From an uncultured Lutimaribacter sp. (GTDB lineage Bacteria > Pseudomonadota > Alphaproteobacteria > Rhodobacterales > Rhodobacteraceae): 53,918 nucleotides of DNA. The notes under the pieces are model-generated. The model was given only the letters and a program-made list of their open reading frames with translations. It made no database searches and was not told the origin of the DNA. How positions within the stretch are numbered: position 1 is the first letter of the stretch; each line of letters begins with the position of its first letter. Position numbers and translations under genes: made by a program. Shown here in pieces: positions 27,969-35,873 of this stretch. Location of the stretch: NCBI GenBank assembly GCA_913061505.1, contig CAJXSO010000019.1:1-53918 (forward strand), written 5' to 3'.

Positions 27969-28559
27969 ATGCTGCGCGTAATGGCGATTTTTGGCGCGGT
28001 CGTGCTGGTGCTTTCGGGCGCGGCCTGGGCTGATGTTTTGCCATCCAAACAGCGCAAATCCGTGTTCAATGCCCAAACCAAAGTGCTAGATCGCCGCGCC
28101 GCCGGCGAAAACAAAGCCAGCCTGTTGGGCACAGGCCCCCGCGTGGTGGCGCCCACGAAATGGGATGATCTGGTGATGCTGCCACGGGGCAGTTTCAACA
28201 GCCCCTATGTGGGCCTGGCACGGGCCGCCGCGCGCCGCCACAACGTGCCGGAAGAGCTGTTTTTGCGCCTGGTCCACCAAGAAAGCCGCTTTAACCCCAA
28301 AGCCGTGTCGCACAAAGGCGCCATTGGCCTGGCCCAGCTGATGCCCGATACCGCCCGCCTGCTGGGGGTAGATCCGCATGACCCGTTTGATAACCTCGAG
28401 GGCGGTGCGCGCTATCTGGCGATGCAATATCGCCAGTTCAAAAGCTGGCGCCTGGCGCTGGCGGCCTATAACGCCGGGCCCGAGGCCGTGCGCCGCTATG
28501 GGGGCGTGCCCCCGTTTGATGAAACCCGCACCTATATCAAGCGTATCTTGGGATCATAA
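27969..28559 (+). CDS. Lytic transglycosylase, Slt type
   Basis: A 196-residue periplasmic peptidoglycan lyase. A signal peptide (hydrophobic 5-18, cut after AWA near 21) is followed by a linker and a C-terminal SLT domain (about 78-190) with catalytic Glu105 in [12 protein letters not shown], then [10 protein letters not shown] and [10 protein letters not shown], the three standard motifs. It cleaves glycan strands to give 1,6-anhydro-MurNAc ends, often to admit machinery or recycle the wall. No lipobox is seen, so it is soluble. The gene follows the LuxR-type gene by 101 bp and appears independent. Confidence 0.92.
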   Translation: MLRVMAIFGAVVLVLSGAAWADVLPSKQRKSVFNAQTKVLDRRAAGENKASLLGTGPRVVAPTKWDDLVMLPRGSFNSPYVGLARAAARRHNVPEELFLRLVHQESRFNPKAVSHKGAIGLAQLMPDTARLLGVDPHDPFDNLEGGARYLAMQYRQFKSWRLALAAYNAGPEAVRRYGGVPPFDETRTYIKRILGS

Positions 28560-28573
28560 TGCGCATATGCGCA
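28560..28573. terminator. Short palindrome between convergent genes
   Basis: TGCGCATATGCGCA is a perfect 14-bp palindrome right after the transglycosylase stop and 4 bp before the convergent stop. As RNA it gives a 5-bp stem with loop ATAT on either strand and no T-run; a weak terminator at best. Confidence 0.3.
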
Positions 28574-28576
28574 GGC

Positions 28577-29047
28577 CTATTTGGGCAAGGCTTGCGGGGT
28601 GAAATCGCAGCGGTTTGGTTTGATATCCAGCAACGGTGTGCCATTCAGGCAATCCAGCCCGCGCACCCGCACGACAGGCCCCTCGATGCCGATCAAACGC
28701 ACCAATGAGGTGCCAATTGGGTTTGGCCGCACGGGCGAGCGCAGCGCGAATGTGCCCACGGTTTCGCCATTGCGCTTGGGGCTTTGGGTCAGCAGGTCGC
28801 GGCGGCTGCGGTCGAGCCAATAAAGCACCTCGATCACCGGGTAGGCGGCCAGCCCGGCCAGCGCAGGGGCCCAGGCCGGGTGCAGCACAAGCCGGCATTC
28901 GGGCCCGTCATGGCGCCCCTGGCGGGGGCAATCGGCGCGGTCGTTCCATGGGGTTTCGATATGGCCGATAAAGCGCAGGCTGGCGTCATTTGGCGCCTCA
29001 AGGGGCAATGTCTGTTCGTTGGGGCGCAAATCTGTGCTGTGGCTCAT
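28577..29047 (-). CDS. TrmO/TsaA-family tRNA methyltransferase
   Basis: This gene gives 156 residues, matching the beta-barrel domain of TrmO (formerly YaeB/TsaA, UPF0066), the SAM-dependent enzyme that makes m6t6A37 in some tRNAs from t6A. The family blocks are FIGHIETPWNDRADCPRQG (25-44), VLYWLDRS (74-81) and ALRSPVRPNPIGTSLV (101-116), where the RPNPIG loop helps bind SAM. The C-terminal extension of E. coli TrmO is missing, as in many bacteria. I chose the ATG at 29047 because further upstream the frame runs through the terminator of the transporter operon. Confidence 0.83.
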   Translation of the reverse strand: MSHSTDLRPNEQTLPLEAPNDASLRFIGHIETPWNDRADCPRQGRHDGPECRLVLHPAWAPALAGLAAYPVIEVLYWLDRSRRDLLTQSPKRNGETVGTFALRSPVRPNPIGTSLVRLIGIEGPVVRVRGLDCLNGTPLLDIKPNRCDFTPQALPK

Positions 29048-29104
29048 CTGGGCGGGCCTTTGTATTGGGGGACCAGCCCAGCCTATCTGGGCCTGCGCCA
29101 AAGA

Positions 29105-29129
29105 AAAAGGGGGCGCGTTGCCCCCTTTT
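29105..29129 (-). terminator. Rho-independent terminator of the ABC transporter operon
   Basis: AAAAGGGGGC (minus strand, from 29129 to 29120) pairs with GCCCCCTTTT (29114-29105) around a 5-nt loop and continues into TCTT, about 45 bp after the ATPase stop codon. Confidence 0.88.
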
Positions 29130-29173
29130 ACCTGCGCATTTAGCGGCGTTTCCATGCCGCTGGCCCATGGGCC

Positions 29174-31264
29174 TTATTCCGCGGCAAGTTTGATCACCGG
29201 TTCCATGCCGCCCAGCACCTCGTCTGAGAGGTGGCATTTGATCTGATGGCCATCGGCCAAGGTGCGAATGGGGGGCACCTCGCGTTCGCACAGGCCACCT
29301 GGCACCTGCGATTTCCAGCGACAGCGGGTTTGGAACGGGCAGCCCGAAGGCGGGTTCATCGCCGAAGGAATATCGCCTTCCAGCACGATATGCTGCTTTT
29401 GCACCTTGGTATCGGCAATGGGCACGGCCGACAAAAGCGCCTCGGTATAGGGGTGATAGGGGGGGGCGAAAACCTGATCTGTGGTGCCCAGTTCCACCAC
29501 ATGGCCCAGATACATCACCATCACCCGGTCAGACAGGTAGCGCACGATGCTTAGGTCGTGGCTGATAAACAGCAGCGTTGTTTTGTTCTTGCGCTGAATA
29601 TCCATCAACAGATCGGTCACAGCCGCCTGCACCGAAACATCCAGCGCCGAAACCGGCTCGTCTGCCACAACGATACGCGCGCCGCCGGCAAAGGCGCGGG
29701 CAATGCCCACGCGCTGTTTTTGACCACCAGACAGCTGGCGCGGCATACGATCGGCAAAGGCGCGGGGCAGTTTCACCAGATCGAGCAATTCCAGCATGCG
29801 TTCGCGGCGCTCGGCATCGGAGGTGCCGATGTTGAACACCTCGAGCGCGCGCATGATCTGGCGCCCCACCGTCATGCTGGGGTTCAGCGTGTCGAACGGG
29901 TTTTGGAAAACCATCTGCACATCGGCAATGGTTTGGGTGTCGCGCTTTTCGATCGAGGTGGATTGAATTTCGTGGTTATCCAGCACAATGGCGCCTTCGG
30001 TGGCGGTTTCCAGCCCCATCAGCACCTTGGCAAAGGTGGATTTCCCGCAACCAGATTCACCCACGATGGCCAGTGTTTCGCTTTCATGCGCCTCGAATGT
30101 CAGCTCCTCATTGGCTTTCACAACCTTGCGATCACCCCCGCCAAACAGGGCATTGGCCGCCACTTCGTAGTATTTCTTCAGCTTGTCCATTTTCAGCACC
30201 ACCTGGCCCGGGGGCGTTTTTTCGGTGCTTTGGGTGGCCAGCAGGGGCGCGTTCCAATCGATATCATCGATGCGCAAACAGCGCGATCTGTGGCGGTCGT
30301 CGCCTGCGATATCGACCATCGAAATACGCTCTTGGGCGTCGCACAGCCCTTTTAGGAAATAGTCGCAGCGCGGGCCAAAGTTACAGCCCGGCGGGCGTTC
30401 GTGCGGCAGCGGGAAGTTGCCCGGAATGGCCTTGAGCGGGCGGGCGTTTTTATCGGCGCCCGGCAGCGGGATCGAGCGGAACAGCGCCTGCGTATAGGGG
30501 TGCTGCATCTTGTCGAACACATCTTTGATCGAGCCGGTTTCCACCGCCTCGCCGGAATACATCACGCAGATCCGATCGCAGGTTTCCAGCACCAGCCCCA
30601 GATTGTGGCTGATAAACAGCATCGAGGTGCCGTATTTCTTGCCCAGATCCTTGACCAATTCCACCACGGCCGCCTCGACCGTGACGTCCAATGCGGTGGT
30701 GGGCTCATCCAAGATCAGCAGCGCCGGTTTCGACATAAGCGCCATGGCGATTACAATACGTTGCTGCTGGCCGCCCGATAACTGGTGCGGATACGAGCGC
30801 AAAATGCGCTCGGGGTCGGGCAGTTTCACATCTGTCACCACCTCGAGCGCGCGTTGATAGGCCTGCTCTTCGGAAATGCCCTCGTGGATCATTGGCACCT
30901 CCATCAACTGGCGGCCAATGCGCATGGCGGGGTTTAGGCTGGCCATGGGCTCTTGGTAGATCATGGCGATTTCATTGCCGCGAATGTCGCGCAATTCTTC
31001 TGTGCTCATCTCGCCCAGATCGCGGCCTTTGAACTTGATCGACCCACCCACGATGCGCCCGTTCACGCCCAGATCTTGCATAACCCCCAGCGCCACGGTG
31101 GATTTGCCGCAGCCAGATTCGCCCACCAGCCCCATCGCCTCGCCGGGTTGCACGGTGCAGGAAAAATCCATCACCGCCGGGATTTCGCGCAAGCGCGTAA
31201 AAAACGAGATGCTGAGCTTGTCGATCTCTAGGATCGGGCCATCGTAATCTGCCATTTTGCTCAT
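29174..31264 (-). CDS. Peptide-type ABC transporter ATPase, two domains fused
   Basis: This 696-residue cytoplasmic protein fuses the two ATPases (DppD-like and DppF-like) that are normally separate. Domain 1 has Walker A GESGCGKST at 48-56, signature LSGGQQQR at 162-169 and Walker B LLILDEP at 182-188; domain 2 has GESGCGKST at 402-410, LSGGQKQR at 511-518 and VVADEP at 532-537. After domain 1 comes the oligopeptide/dipeptide C-terminal region with Cys294, Cys300, Cys308 and Cys329, and domain 2 ends similarly (CPFQTRC..C..C). Such cysteine sets bind an iron-sulfur cluster in DppD-like proteins. The start at 31264 is fixed by GGGAG six bases upstream. It powers import through the two permeases encoded just upstream. 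Confidence 0.93.
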   Translation of the reverse strand: MSKMADYDGPILEIDKLSISFFTRLREIPAVMDFSCTVQPGEAMGLVGESGCGKSTVALGVMQDLGVNGRIVGGSIKFKGRDLGEMSTEELRDIRGNEIAMIYQEPMASLNPAMRIGRQLMEVPMIHEGISEEQAYQRALEVVTDVKLPDPERILRSYPHQLSGGQQQRIVIAMALMSKPALLILDEPTTALDVTVEAAVVELVKDLGKKYGTSMLFISHNLGLVLETCDRICVMYSGEAVETGSIKDVFDKMQHPYTQALFRSIPLPGADKNARPLKAIPGNFPLPHERPPGCNFGPRCDYFLKGLCDAQERISMVDIAGDDRHRSRCLRIDDIDWNAPLLATQSTEKTPPGQVVLKMDKLKKYYEVAANALFGGGDRKVVKANEELTFEAHESETLAIVGESGCGKSTFAKVLMGLETATEGAIVLDNHEIQSTSIEKRDTQTIADVQMVFQNPFDTLNPSMTVGRQIMRALEVFNIGTSDAERRERMLELLDLVKLPRAFADRMPRQLSGGQKQRVGIARAFAGGARIVVADEPVSALDVSVQAAVTDLLMDIQRKNKTTLLFISHDLSIVRYLSDRVMVMYLGHVVELGTTDQVFAPPYHPYTEALLSAVPIADTKVQKQHIVLEGDIPSAMNPPSGCPFQTRCRWKSQVPGGLCEREVPPIRTLADGHQIKCHLSDEVLGGMEPVIKLAAE

Positions 31265-31326
31265 TTTTGTCTCCCTGTCGGATTGCGGCTTGGCCTTTGG
31301 CCTTGGGGCCGCTCCGGAAAATAACT

Positions 31327-31349
31327 GGCGGTGCGGGGGCCGCACCGCC
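31327..31349 (-). other. Intra-operon stem-loop between permease and ATPase genes
   Basis: GGCGGTGCG (31327-31335) and CGCACCGCC (31341-31349) form a perfect 9-bp stem with a 5-nt loop, 7 bp after the upstream permease stop. No strong T-run follows on the minus strand, so it more likely sets mRNA stability between the two genes than ends transcription. Confidence 0.5.
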
Positions 31350-31356
31350 CGGTGGA

Positions 31357-32802
31357 TCAATCGCGCAGGCTTTCTTCGCGCAGGCCATCTGCCAGCAGGT
31401 TCAGCCCCAGCACCAGCGTCAGCAACGCAAAGGCAGGCGGCAGGGCAGGGTGCAGATAGATCGACAGCAGCTTGCGCCCGTCATTGATGGTCGAGCCCCA
31501 ATCAGGGCTTTCAGGCGGCAGGCCCAGCCCGAAAAAGCCCAGCGTGCCCAACAAAATGGTCGTGTAGCCAATGCGCAGGCAGAAATCCACGATCAAGGGG
31601 CCACGGGCGTTGGGCAGGATTTCCCACAGCATGATATACCAGGGGCGTTCGCCACGGGTTTGGGCTGCGGCCACATAATCGCGGGTTTTGATATCCATCG
31701 CCAGGCCCCGCACAATACGAAACACGGTGGGCGAGTTTACAAAGACCACAGACACAAAGACCACCAAAATACCGGGCGGGATATCGAAGAAATCCAGCGG
31801 CCAGATATTTACCTTGGTGCCCTCGCCATTGATGGCCGACATATACAGCAAAAACAGCGGCACCAGCACCACCGCCAGCCAAAGCGTGTTTTTGCCAGGC
31901 TGGGTGCGGTAGCGCGAATGGATCAACACCGCAAAAAAGATCAGCGGGAAGAAGAACAGCACCACCGCCATAAATTGTGGCAGCCCGGTTTGCACGATTT
32001 CCGGCGTGACCAGCAGATAAAACAGCAAGATCACGGGAAAGGCCAAAATCAGGTTGGCCAGGAACGACAAGAACGTATCCAGCTTGCCGCCGTAATAGCC
32101 CGCAGGCAGGCCCAGCGTGATGCCCACCATAAAGGCAAACAGCGTGGCCAGCGGCGCGATGGCAATCACGATTGTTGCCCCCGACAGCACGCGGCTAAAC
32201 ACATCGCGGGCCAGGTTATCGCCGCCCAAGAGATACCACTGGAATTCTTCTGCCGTGGCGCCGCGCATCGGGATGCCGGGGCCCTTGTTTTTCATGCCCG
32301 ACACCTGGCTGAGCGGGTCGTGGGTGATCAGCATGTCAAAGCCTGCGTAGATACCCACAAACACCCAAAACATCACCAGGGCAAAGCCAACCATGCCAAT
32401 CGTGCTGTCAAACAGCTTGCCATAAAGGCCCAAGCGGCGCTTGAAGGTAATCGAGGCAACAAACAGCGCAATCAGCGACAGCCACACCGGCACCAATTGC
32501 TGGCTTATCCCGCCGATGATGCCCGCGCCATGGGCGCCCATGATGGCGCCCGCCAGCAGATAGGCCACCACCAGCAGCCCAAAGGCCAGGCCGGCCCAAT
32601 TCGACAGGCGCGGTATCATCACCGGCAGCCCGCCGCTGACCGCGGTCAGCGTGCCATCGGGATTGGTGCGCATGGTGGGCGCCGCCATCACCCCGGCGAC
32701 CAGCGCGCGCAGCACCAGCAGCGCCGCAAAGGCCGGGCCCAGAATGTAAAGGATCGGGTCCAAAATGGTGCCCAAAGCACCTGTCCAGCTAAGTGGTTCC
32801 AT
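31357..32802 (-). CDS. Peptide-type ABC transporter permease, DppC-like, enlarged
   Basis: A 481-residue inner-membrane permease. The core is recognisable: GGDNLARDVFSRVLSGA at 193-209, the equivalent of the DppC GTDELGRDVFSR block, and the EAA coupling loop at 377-400 (YVAAAQTRGERPWYIMLWEI). DppC proteins are about 300 residues with the first block near residue 80; here about 110 extra residues with three more hydrophobic helices (about 20-40, 68-92, 103-119, 135-155 in all) precede it, and a further insert with two helices (about 275-330) sits before the EAA loop. The extra helices may be a regulatory or docking element. It lies 11 bp after the partner permease gene. Confidence 0.9.
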   Translation of the reverse strand: MEPLSWTGALGTILDPILYILGPAFAALLVLRALVAGVMAAPTMRTNPDGTLTAVSGGLPVMIPRLSNWAGLAFGLLVVAYLLAGAIMGAHGAGIIGGISQQLVPVWLSLIALFVASITFKRRLGLYGKLFDSTIGMVGFALVMFWVFVGIYAGFDMLITHDPLSQVSGMKNKGPGIPMRGATAEEFQWYLLGGDNLARDVFSRVLSGATIVIAIAPLATLFAFMVGITLGLPAGYYGGKLDTFLSFLANLILAFPVILLFYLLVTPEIVQTGLPQFMAVVLFFFPLIFFAVLIHSRYRTQPGKNTLWLAVVLVPLFLLYMSAINGEGTKVNIWPLDFFDIPPGILVVFVSVVFVNSPTVFRIVRGLAMDIKTRDYVAAAQTRGERPWYIMLWEILPNARGPLIVDFCLRIGYTTILLGTLGFFGLGLPPESPDWGSTINDGRKLLSIYLHPALPPAFALLTLVLGLNLLADGLREESLRD

Positions 32803-32813
32803 GGTTTTTCTCC

Positions 32814-33860
32814 TTAGCTGACTTTGATACGCGGGTTCAGGTAGACATAGCCGATATCGGAAATCAGCTGCGTCACCAGCACCACCACAACCGAGACAAC
32901 AGATACCCCGAGCAGCAGCTCGATATCGTTATTGCCTGCCGCCTGCACCAACACCCAGCCAAAGCCTTTGTAGTTAAACAGCGTCTCCACGATCACAACG
33001 CCGTTCAAGAGCCAGGGAAATTGCAGCATGATCACCGTGAAAGGCGCGATCAGCGCGTTGCGCAATGCGTGTTTGACCACGATATTTTTGAACGAAACAC
33101 CTTTCAGGCGCGCCGTGCGAATATATTGCGCGGTCATCACCTCGGCCATCGAGGCGCGCGTCATGCGGGCGATATAGCCCATGCCATAAAGCGCAATGGT
33201 CAGCACCGGCAGGAAGAAGTTTTCAAAATTGGCCCCCTCCATCGCGCTGGTGGCGGTGCCCTTAAACCATTTCAGCCCCACAGCAGACGAGCTGAACACC
33301 GCAATCAAGATCACGCCAGACACATATTCAGGCGTGGCGGTGGTGGTGATCGAAAAGGTAGATAGCGAGCGATCCAGCCCGCTGCCTTCGCGCATGCCCG
33401 CCAAGATACCCACCAACAGCGCCGATGGGACCATCAGCAAAAACACCCACAACATCAGGTTGCCGGTCAGCCCAAGGCGCGTGCCGATGATGCTGGATAC
33501 GGTATCCTTGAAAACCGTCGATTGCCCCCAATCGCCCTGCAGCACACCGCAAAACGCGGTTTGGGGTTCGGTGATATCTTCGCCCGCCCGGCATTTTTCG
33601 CGCAGCTTTCCATCGGTGCCCACGATGCTGTAGCCGGGCAAGACCCCCAGCCATTGACCGTATTTGATGGGAAGCGGCTGCAAATAGCCGCGGTTTTCCA
33701 AAAAGGTGGCAACCTGTTCATCGCTCATGCGGAAGTTGCCCTGGTTTTTAGCCAGTTTTTCCAAGTTGGGGTACAGATTTGTCAGGAAAAATACGATGAA
33801 TGTCAGACATAAGGCTGTCAGCAACATCACGCCAACACGTCTAAGGATGAATAGTCCCAT
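32814..33860 (-). CDS. Peptide-type ABC transporter permease, DppB-like
   Basis: A 348-residue inner-membrane permease of normal length. It starts MGLFILRRVGVMLLTALCL, as DppB/OppB proteins do, has a periplasmic loop (30-130) with Cys90 and Cys104 that could form a disulfide, and an EAA loop at about 246-270 (YIRTARLKGVSFKNIVVKHAL). It pairs with the DppC-like subunit to form the pore. The gap from the binding-protein gene is 87 bp with no clear terminator, so the four genes are probably one operon. Confidence 0.94.
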   Translation of the reverse strand: MGLFILRRVGVMLLTALCLTFIVFFLTNLYPNLEKLAKNQGNFRMSDEQVATFLENRGYLQPLPIKYGQWLGVLPGYSIVGTDGKLREKCRAGEDITEPQTAFCGVLQGDWGQSTVFKDTVSSIIGTRLGLTGNLMLWVFLLMVPSALLVGILAGMREGSGLDRSLSTFSITTTATPEYVSGVILIAVFSSSAVGLKWFKGTATSAMEGANFENFFLPVLTIALYGMGYIARMTRASMAEVMTAQYIRTARLKGVSFKNIVVKHALRNALIAPFTVIMLQFPWLLNGVVIVETLFNYKGFGWVLVQAAGNNDIELLLGVSVVSVVVVLVTQLISDIGYVYLNPRIKVS

Positions 33861-33947
33861 AATTTTTGCCCATTACCCCAGTTCGGTTCGATCTACAAAA
33901 TGAGCCGCGCAATCGCTTGCGCGGCTCGGTTGATTTCCCACAAAGGG

Positions 33948-35621
33948 TTAGGCTTTGAAGCCCCATTTATACACTTGGGGCAGGTAGGCGATGTGCATGT
34001 CGCAGCCGGCCACAGTGTCTTTGTGGTGGCGATAAAGCGAACGCCAGTAAGGCTGGATGGTTACACCCTCGTCTGCGATGATGGCCTGGCATTTGGCGGC
34101 CACTTCGCGGCGCTTGTCGGCATCGGCGATCGAATTTGCCTCGGCCAGCAGCGCATCGAATTCAGGGTTCGACCAGCCAAATTCGTTCCACGCCTCGCCC
34201 GAGCGATAGGCCAGGCCCCAGATCTGGGTGGCCAGCGGGCGGTGGTTCCAGTTGGTCGAGCTGAAGGCGTATTTTGTCCAGTCGTTCCAGAAGGTCGAAC
34301 CGGGCAGAATGGTGCGCTTGATGTTAAAGCCGGCGTCGCGCAGCTGGGCTGCTACGGCATCGGTGGTGTTCTTGCGCCAGTCATCGTCGATCGAATGCAG
34401 CTCGAATTCGTAATCAGCCATGCCCGCCTCTTCCAGCAGCGCCTTGGCTTTTGCCGGGTCATAGGGCGCGCGGCCGACGTTGGGGTCGGTTTCGGGGTGC
34501 ATCGGGCCTGCGTGATGGTTTTCTGCAGGAATGCCGCGGTTGGCATAGCCCAGTTCCAGGCACACAGCGTTATCAACGGCCATGGTGATGGCCTGGCGCA
34601 CGCGCTTGTCTTCGAAGGGGCGTTTGCCGTTTGCATCTACCGCCAGCTGGTTGGGGCGCACAACGATCGTGGCACCCGAGGCCACTTCGGAACGGGTCCA
34701 GCCCAGGCTGTCGAAGACATCTACGAAATCACCCACGGTTTCCCAGATGGCGTCGATTTCATCGGCTTCGGCCGCGGCCACAAAGGCCGAAGGATCGGTG
34801 CCGTAATCGATGAATTCGATCCGGTCCAGATAGGCGCCTTTGCCCTCGGCATAGCCCCACCATTCGAACCCTTCGTTGCGCACAACCACGCCTTTTACGC
34901 CCACTTCCAGCGACTCGGGCTTGTAGGGGCCGGTGCCCACTGCGGTGCCCAGCATATCGTCGGGGTTGTGGCTGCTGTGGGTGATGGGCGCGGGGTAATC
35001 TGCCATGCCAGGGATGATGGTGATATCGCTGGTTTTGCAGGTCAGGCGCACGGTGTGGCTGTCAACAACTTCCACCGCGCCTGCGGCGGCTTTGCCGGTG
35101 GCATCATCGATCAGCGATGCCATGCGGCCCGCCATCGAGTTGCCCTCGACGCTTTTGTCGCACCAGCCAATGATGTTGCGTGCCACGTCTTCGGCGGTGA
35201 AATCATCGCCATTGTTCCACTTTACGCCCTTGCGCACATTCAGCGTGTAAACGGTGGCATCGTCATTCACGCTCCAGCTTTCCAGCAGCATGGGCTTGAA
35301 CGAGCCGTCGTTGTTGTATTCCACCAGATATTCCAGCCAGCCCGCGGTATAGGCGGCGATCTGTGTCCAGTCATAGGTGCGCGGGTCTTTCAAGGCGCGC
35401 ACTTCCATCAAAAAGCGCAATGTGCCGCCTTTTTTCATATGTGCGGCCGCCTCGACAGGCGCATTCAGGCCGATCAGCCCATAGGCCGCTGCCGCCGACA
35501 CGCCCAGCGCGGTGCTGCGCGCAAGAAATTCGCGCCGGTCCATCAGGCCCTGCTTGAATTCCTTTGCATACATTTGCGCCGCCGGGTGGGCCTGCGCGTG
35601 GATCGGTGTGTGATGCGTCAT
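33948..35621 (-). CDS. ABC transporter binding protein, family 5, Tat-exported
   Basis: A 557-residue SBP_bac_5 (peptide/nickel/opine class) binding protein. The N-terminus carries a twin-arginine signal: DRREFLA at 28-34 followed by a weakly hydrophobic stretch and a cut after VEAAA near 60, so it should be exported folded by Tat. The mature part has [13 protein letters not shown], the hinge region [15 protein letters not shown] and [12 protein letters not shown], typical of the class. The ligand is unknown; Tat export would suit a cofactor-bound or fast-folding protein. The start at 35621 is set by GGGAGAAC upstream; the frame is open further but runs through the structured leader. It is the first gene of the transporter operon. 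Confidence 0.92.
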   Translation of the reverse strand: MTHHTPIHAQAHPAAQMYAKEFKQGLMDRREFLARSTALGVSAAAAYGLIGLNAPVEAAAHMKKGGTLRFLMEVRALKDPRTYDWTQIAAYTAGWLEYLVEYNNDGSFKPMLLESWSVNDDATVYTLNVRKGVKWNNGDDFTAEDVARNIIGWCDKSVEGNSMAGRMASLIDDATGKAAAGAVEVVDSHTVRLTCKTSDITIIPGMADYPAPITHSSHNPDDMLGTAVGTGPYKPESLEVGVKGVVVRNEGFEWWGYAEGKGAYLDRIEFIDYGTDPSAFVAAAEADEIDAIWETVGDFVDVFDSLGWTRSEVASGATIVVRPNQLAVDANGKRPFEDKRVRQAITMAVDNAVCLELGYANRGIPAENHHAGPMHPETDPNVGRAPYDPAKAKALLEEAGMADYEFELHSIDDDWRKNTTDAVAAQLRDAGFNIKRTILPGSTFWNDWTKYAFSSTNWNHRPLATQIWGLAYRSGEAWNEFGWSNPEFDALLAEANSIADADKRREVAAKCQAIIADEGVTIQPYWRSLYRHHKDTVAGCDMHIAYLPQVYKWGFKA

Positions 35622-35671
35622 CGTGTTCTCCCTGTGACACTTCGGATGGTTGCTTGTTCTTGTCGTTTTAC

Positions 35672-35785
35672 CTTGGGGCTGCCCATGGCATCCCCAAGTC
35701 CAGCCTGTTGACTGGGCGCTTGCGAGCGTTCCTCCTACGAGGCGCATTCCGCACGAGAAAGTGCCATGCGTCAACGTTCGCCTCC
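35672..35785 (-). ncRNA. Candidate structured leader RNA of the transporter operon
   Basis: The untranslated leader folds by hand into a compact set of helices. P1: GCGAACGUU (35781-35773) with AACGCUCGC (35730-35722), 8 pairs and one A-C mismatch. P2: CGCAU (35770-35766) with AUGCG (35747-35743), extended by GCAC (35764-35761) with GUGC (35754-35751). P3: CCUC (35742-35739) with GAGG (35734-35731). P2, P3 and P1 abut with no unpaired bases except GA between P1 and P2: a clean three-way junction. Downstream, CUUGGGG (35698-35692) and UGCC (35690-35687) pair with GGCA (35683-35680) and CCCCAAG (35678-35672). GUUGAC in P1/J12 can instead pair with GUCAAC at 35712-35707, giving a possible switch. 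I recognise no named riboswitch in it. Confidence 0.45.
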
Positions 35786-35794
35786 GCCATTTCT

Positions 35795-35832
35795 TGAATA
35801 AAAAACGACATTGGCCCTTATCAAAAACGACA
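35795..35832 (-). promoter_or_regulatory. Promoter and AraC-type direct repeat of the transporter operon
   Basis: On the minus strand TTGATA (35824-35819) and TATTCA (35800-35795) form a -35/-10 pair with 18-bp spacing; transcription would start near 35788, just before the structured leader. TGTCGTTTTT occurs twice in the same direction (35832-35823 and 35810-35801), exactly 22 bp apart, two helical turns, the arrangement bound by AraC-family proteins. The upstream copy overlaps the -35 box and the other fills the spacer. A 10-bp palindrome ACAACGTTGT (35832-35841) lies next to it. An AraC-family gene lies directly upstream. Confidence 0.6.
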
Positions 35833-35873
35833 CAACGTTGTTATGCAACCCGAAATTTTTGTTGAATTTTTTG

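Noticed and set aside
28577-29155. 192-residue TrmO with an upstream start
   Set aside because: The extra codons run through the terminator hairpin of the transporter operon and give a Gly/Pro stretch unlike the family.
31267-32817. 516-codon plus-strand frame opposite the DppC-like permease
   Set aside because: It is His/Gln/Arg-rich, antisense to a clear membrane protein and lacks any domain; a GC-driven shadow frame.
35622-35774. Longer binding protein starting at 35774
   Set aside because: It would put about 50 extra residues before the Tat signal and lacks a ribosome site; the structured leader and the GGGAGAAC site favour 35621.
35722-35785. Glutamine (glnA) riboswitch
   Set aside because: Strings such as GUAGG and GGAACGC match, but the conserved order around P2 and P3 of that class is not reproduced and a peptide-type importer is an unlikely target.
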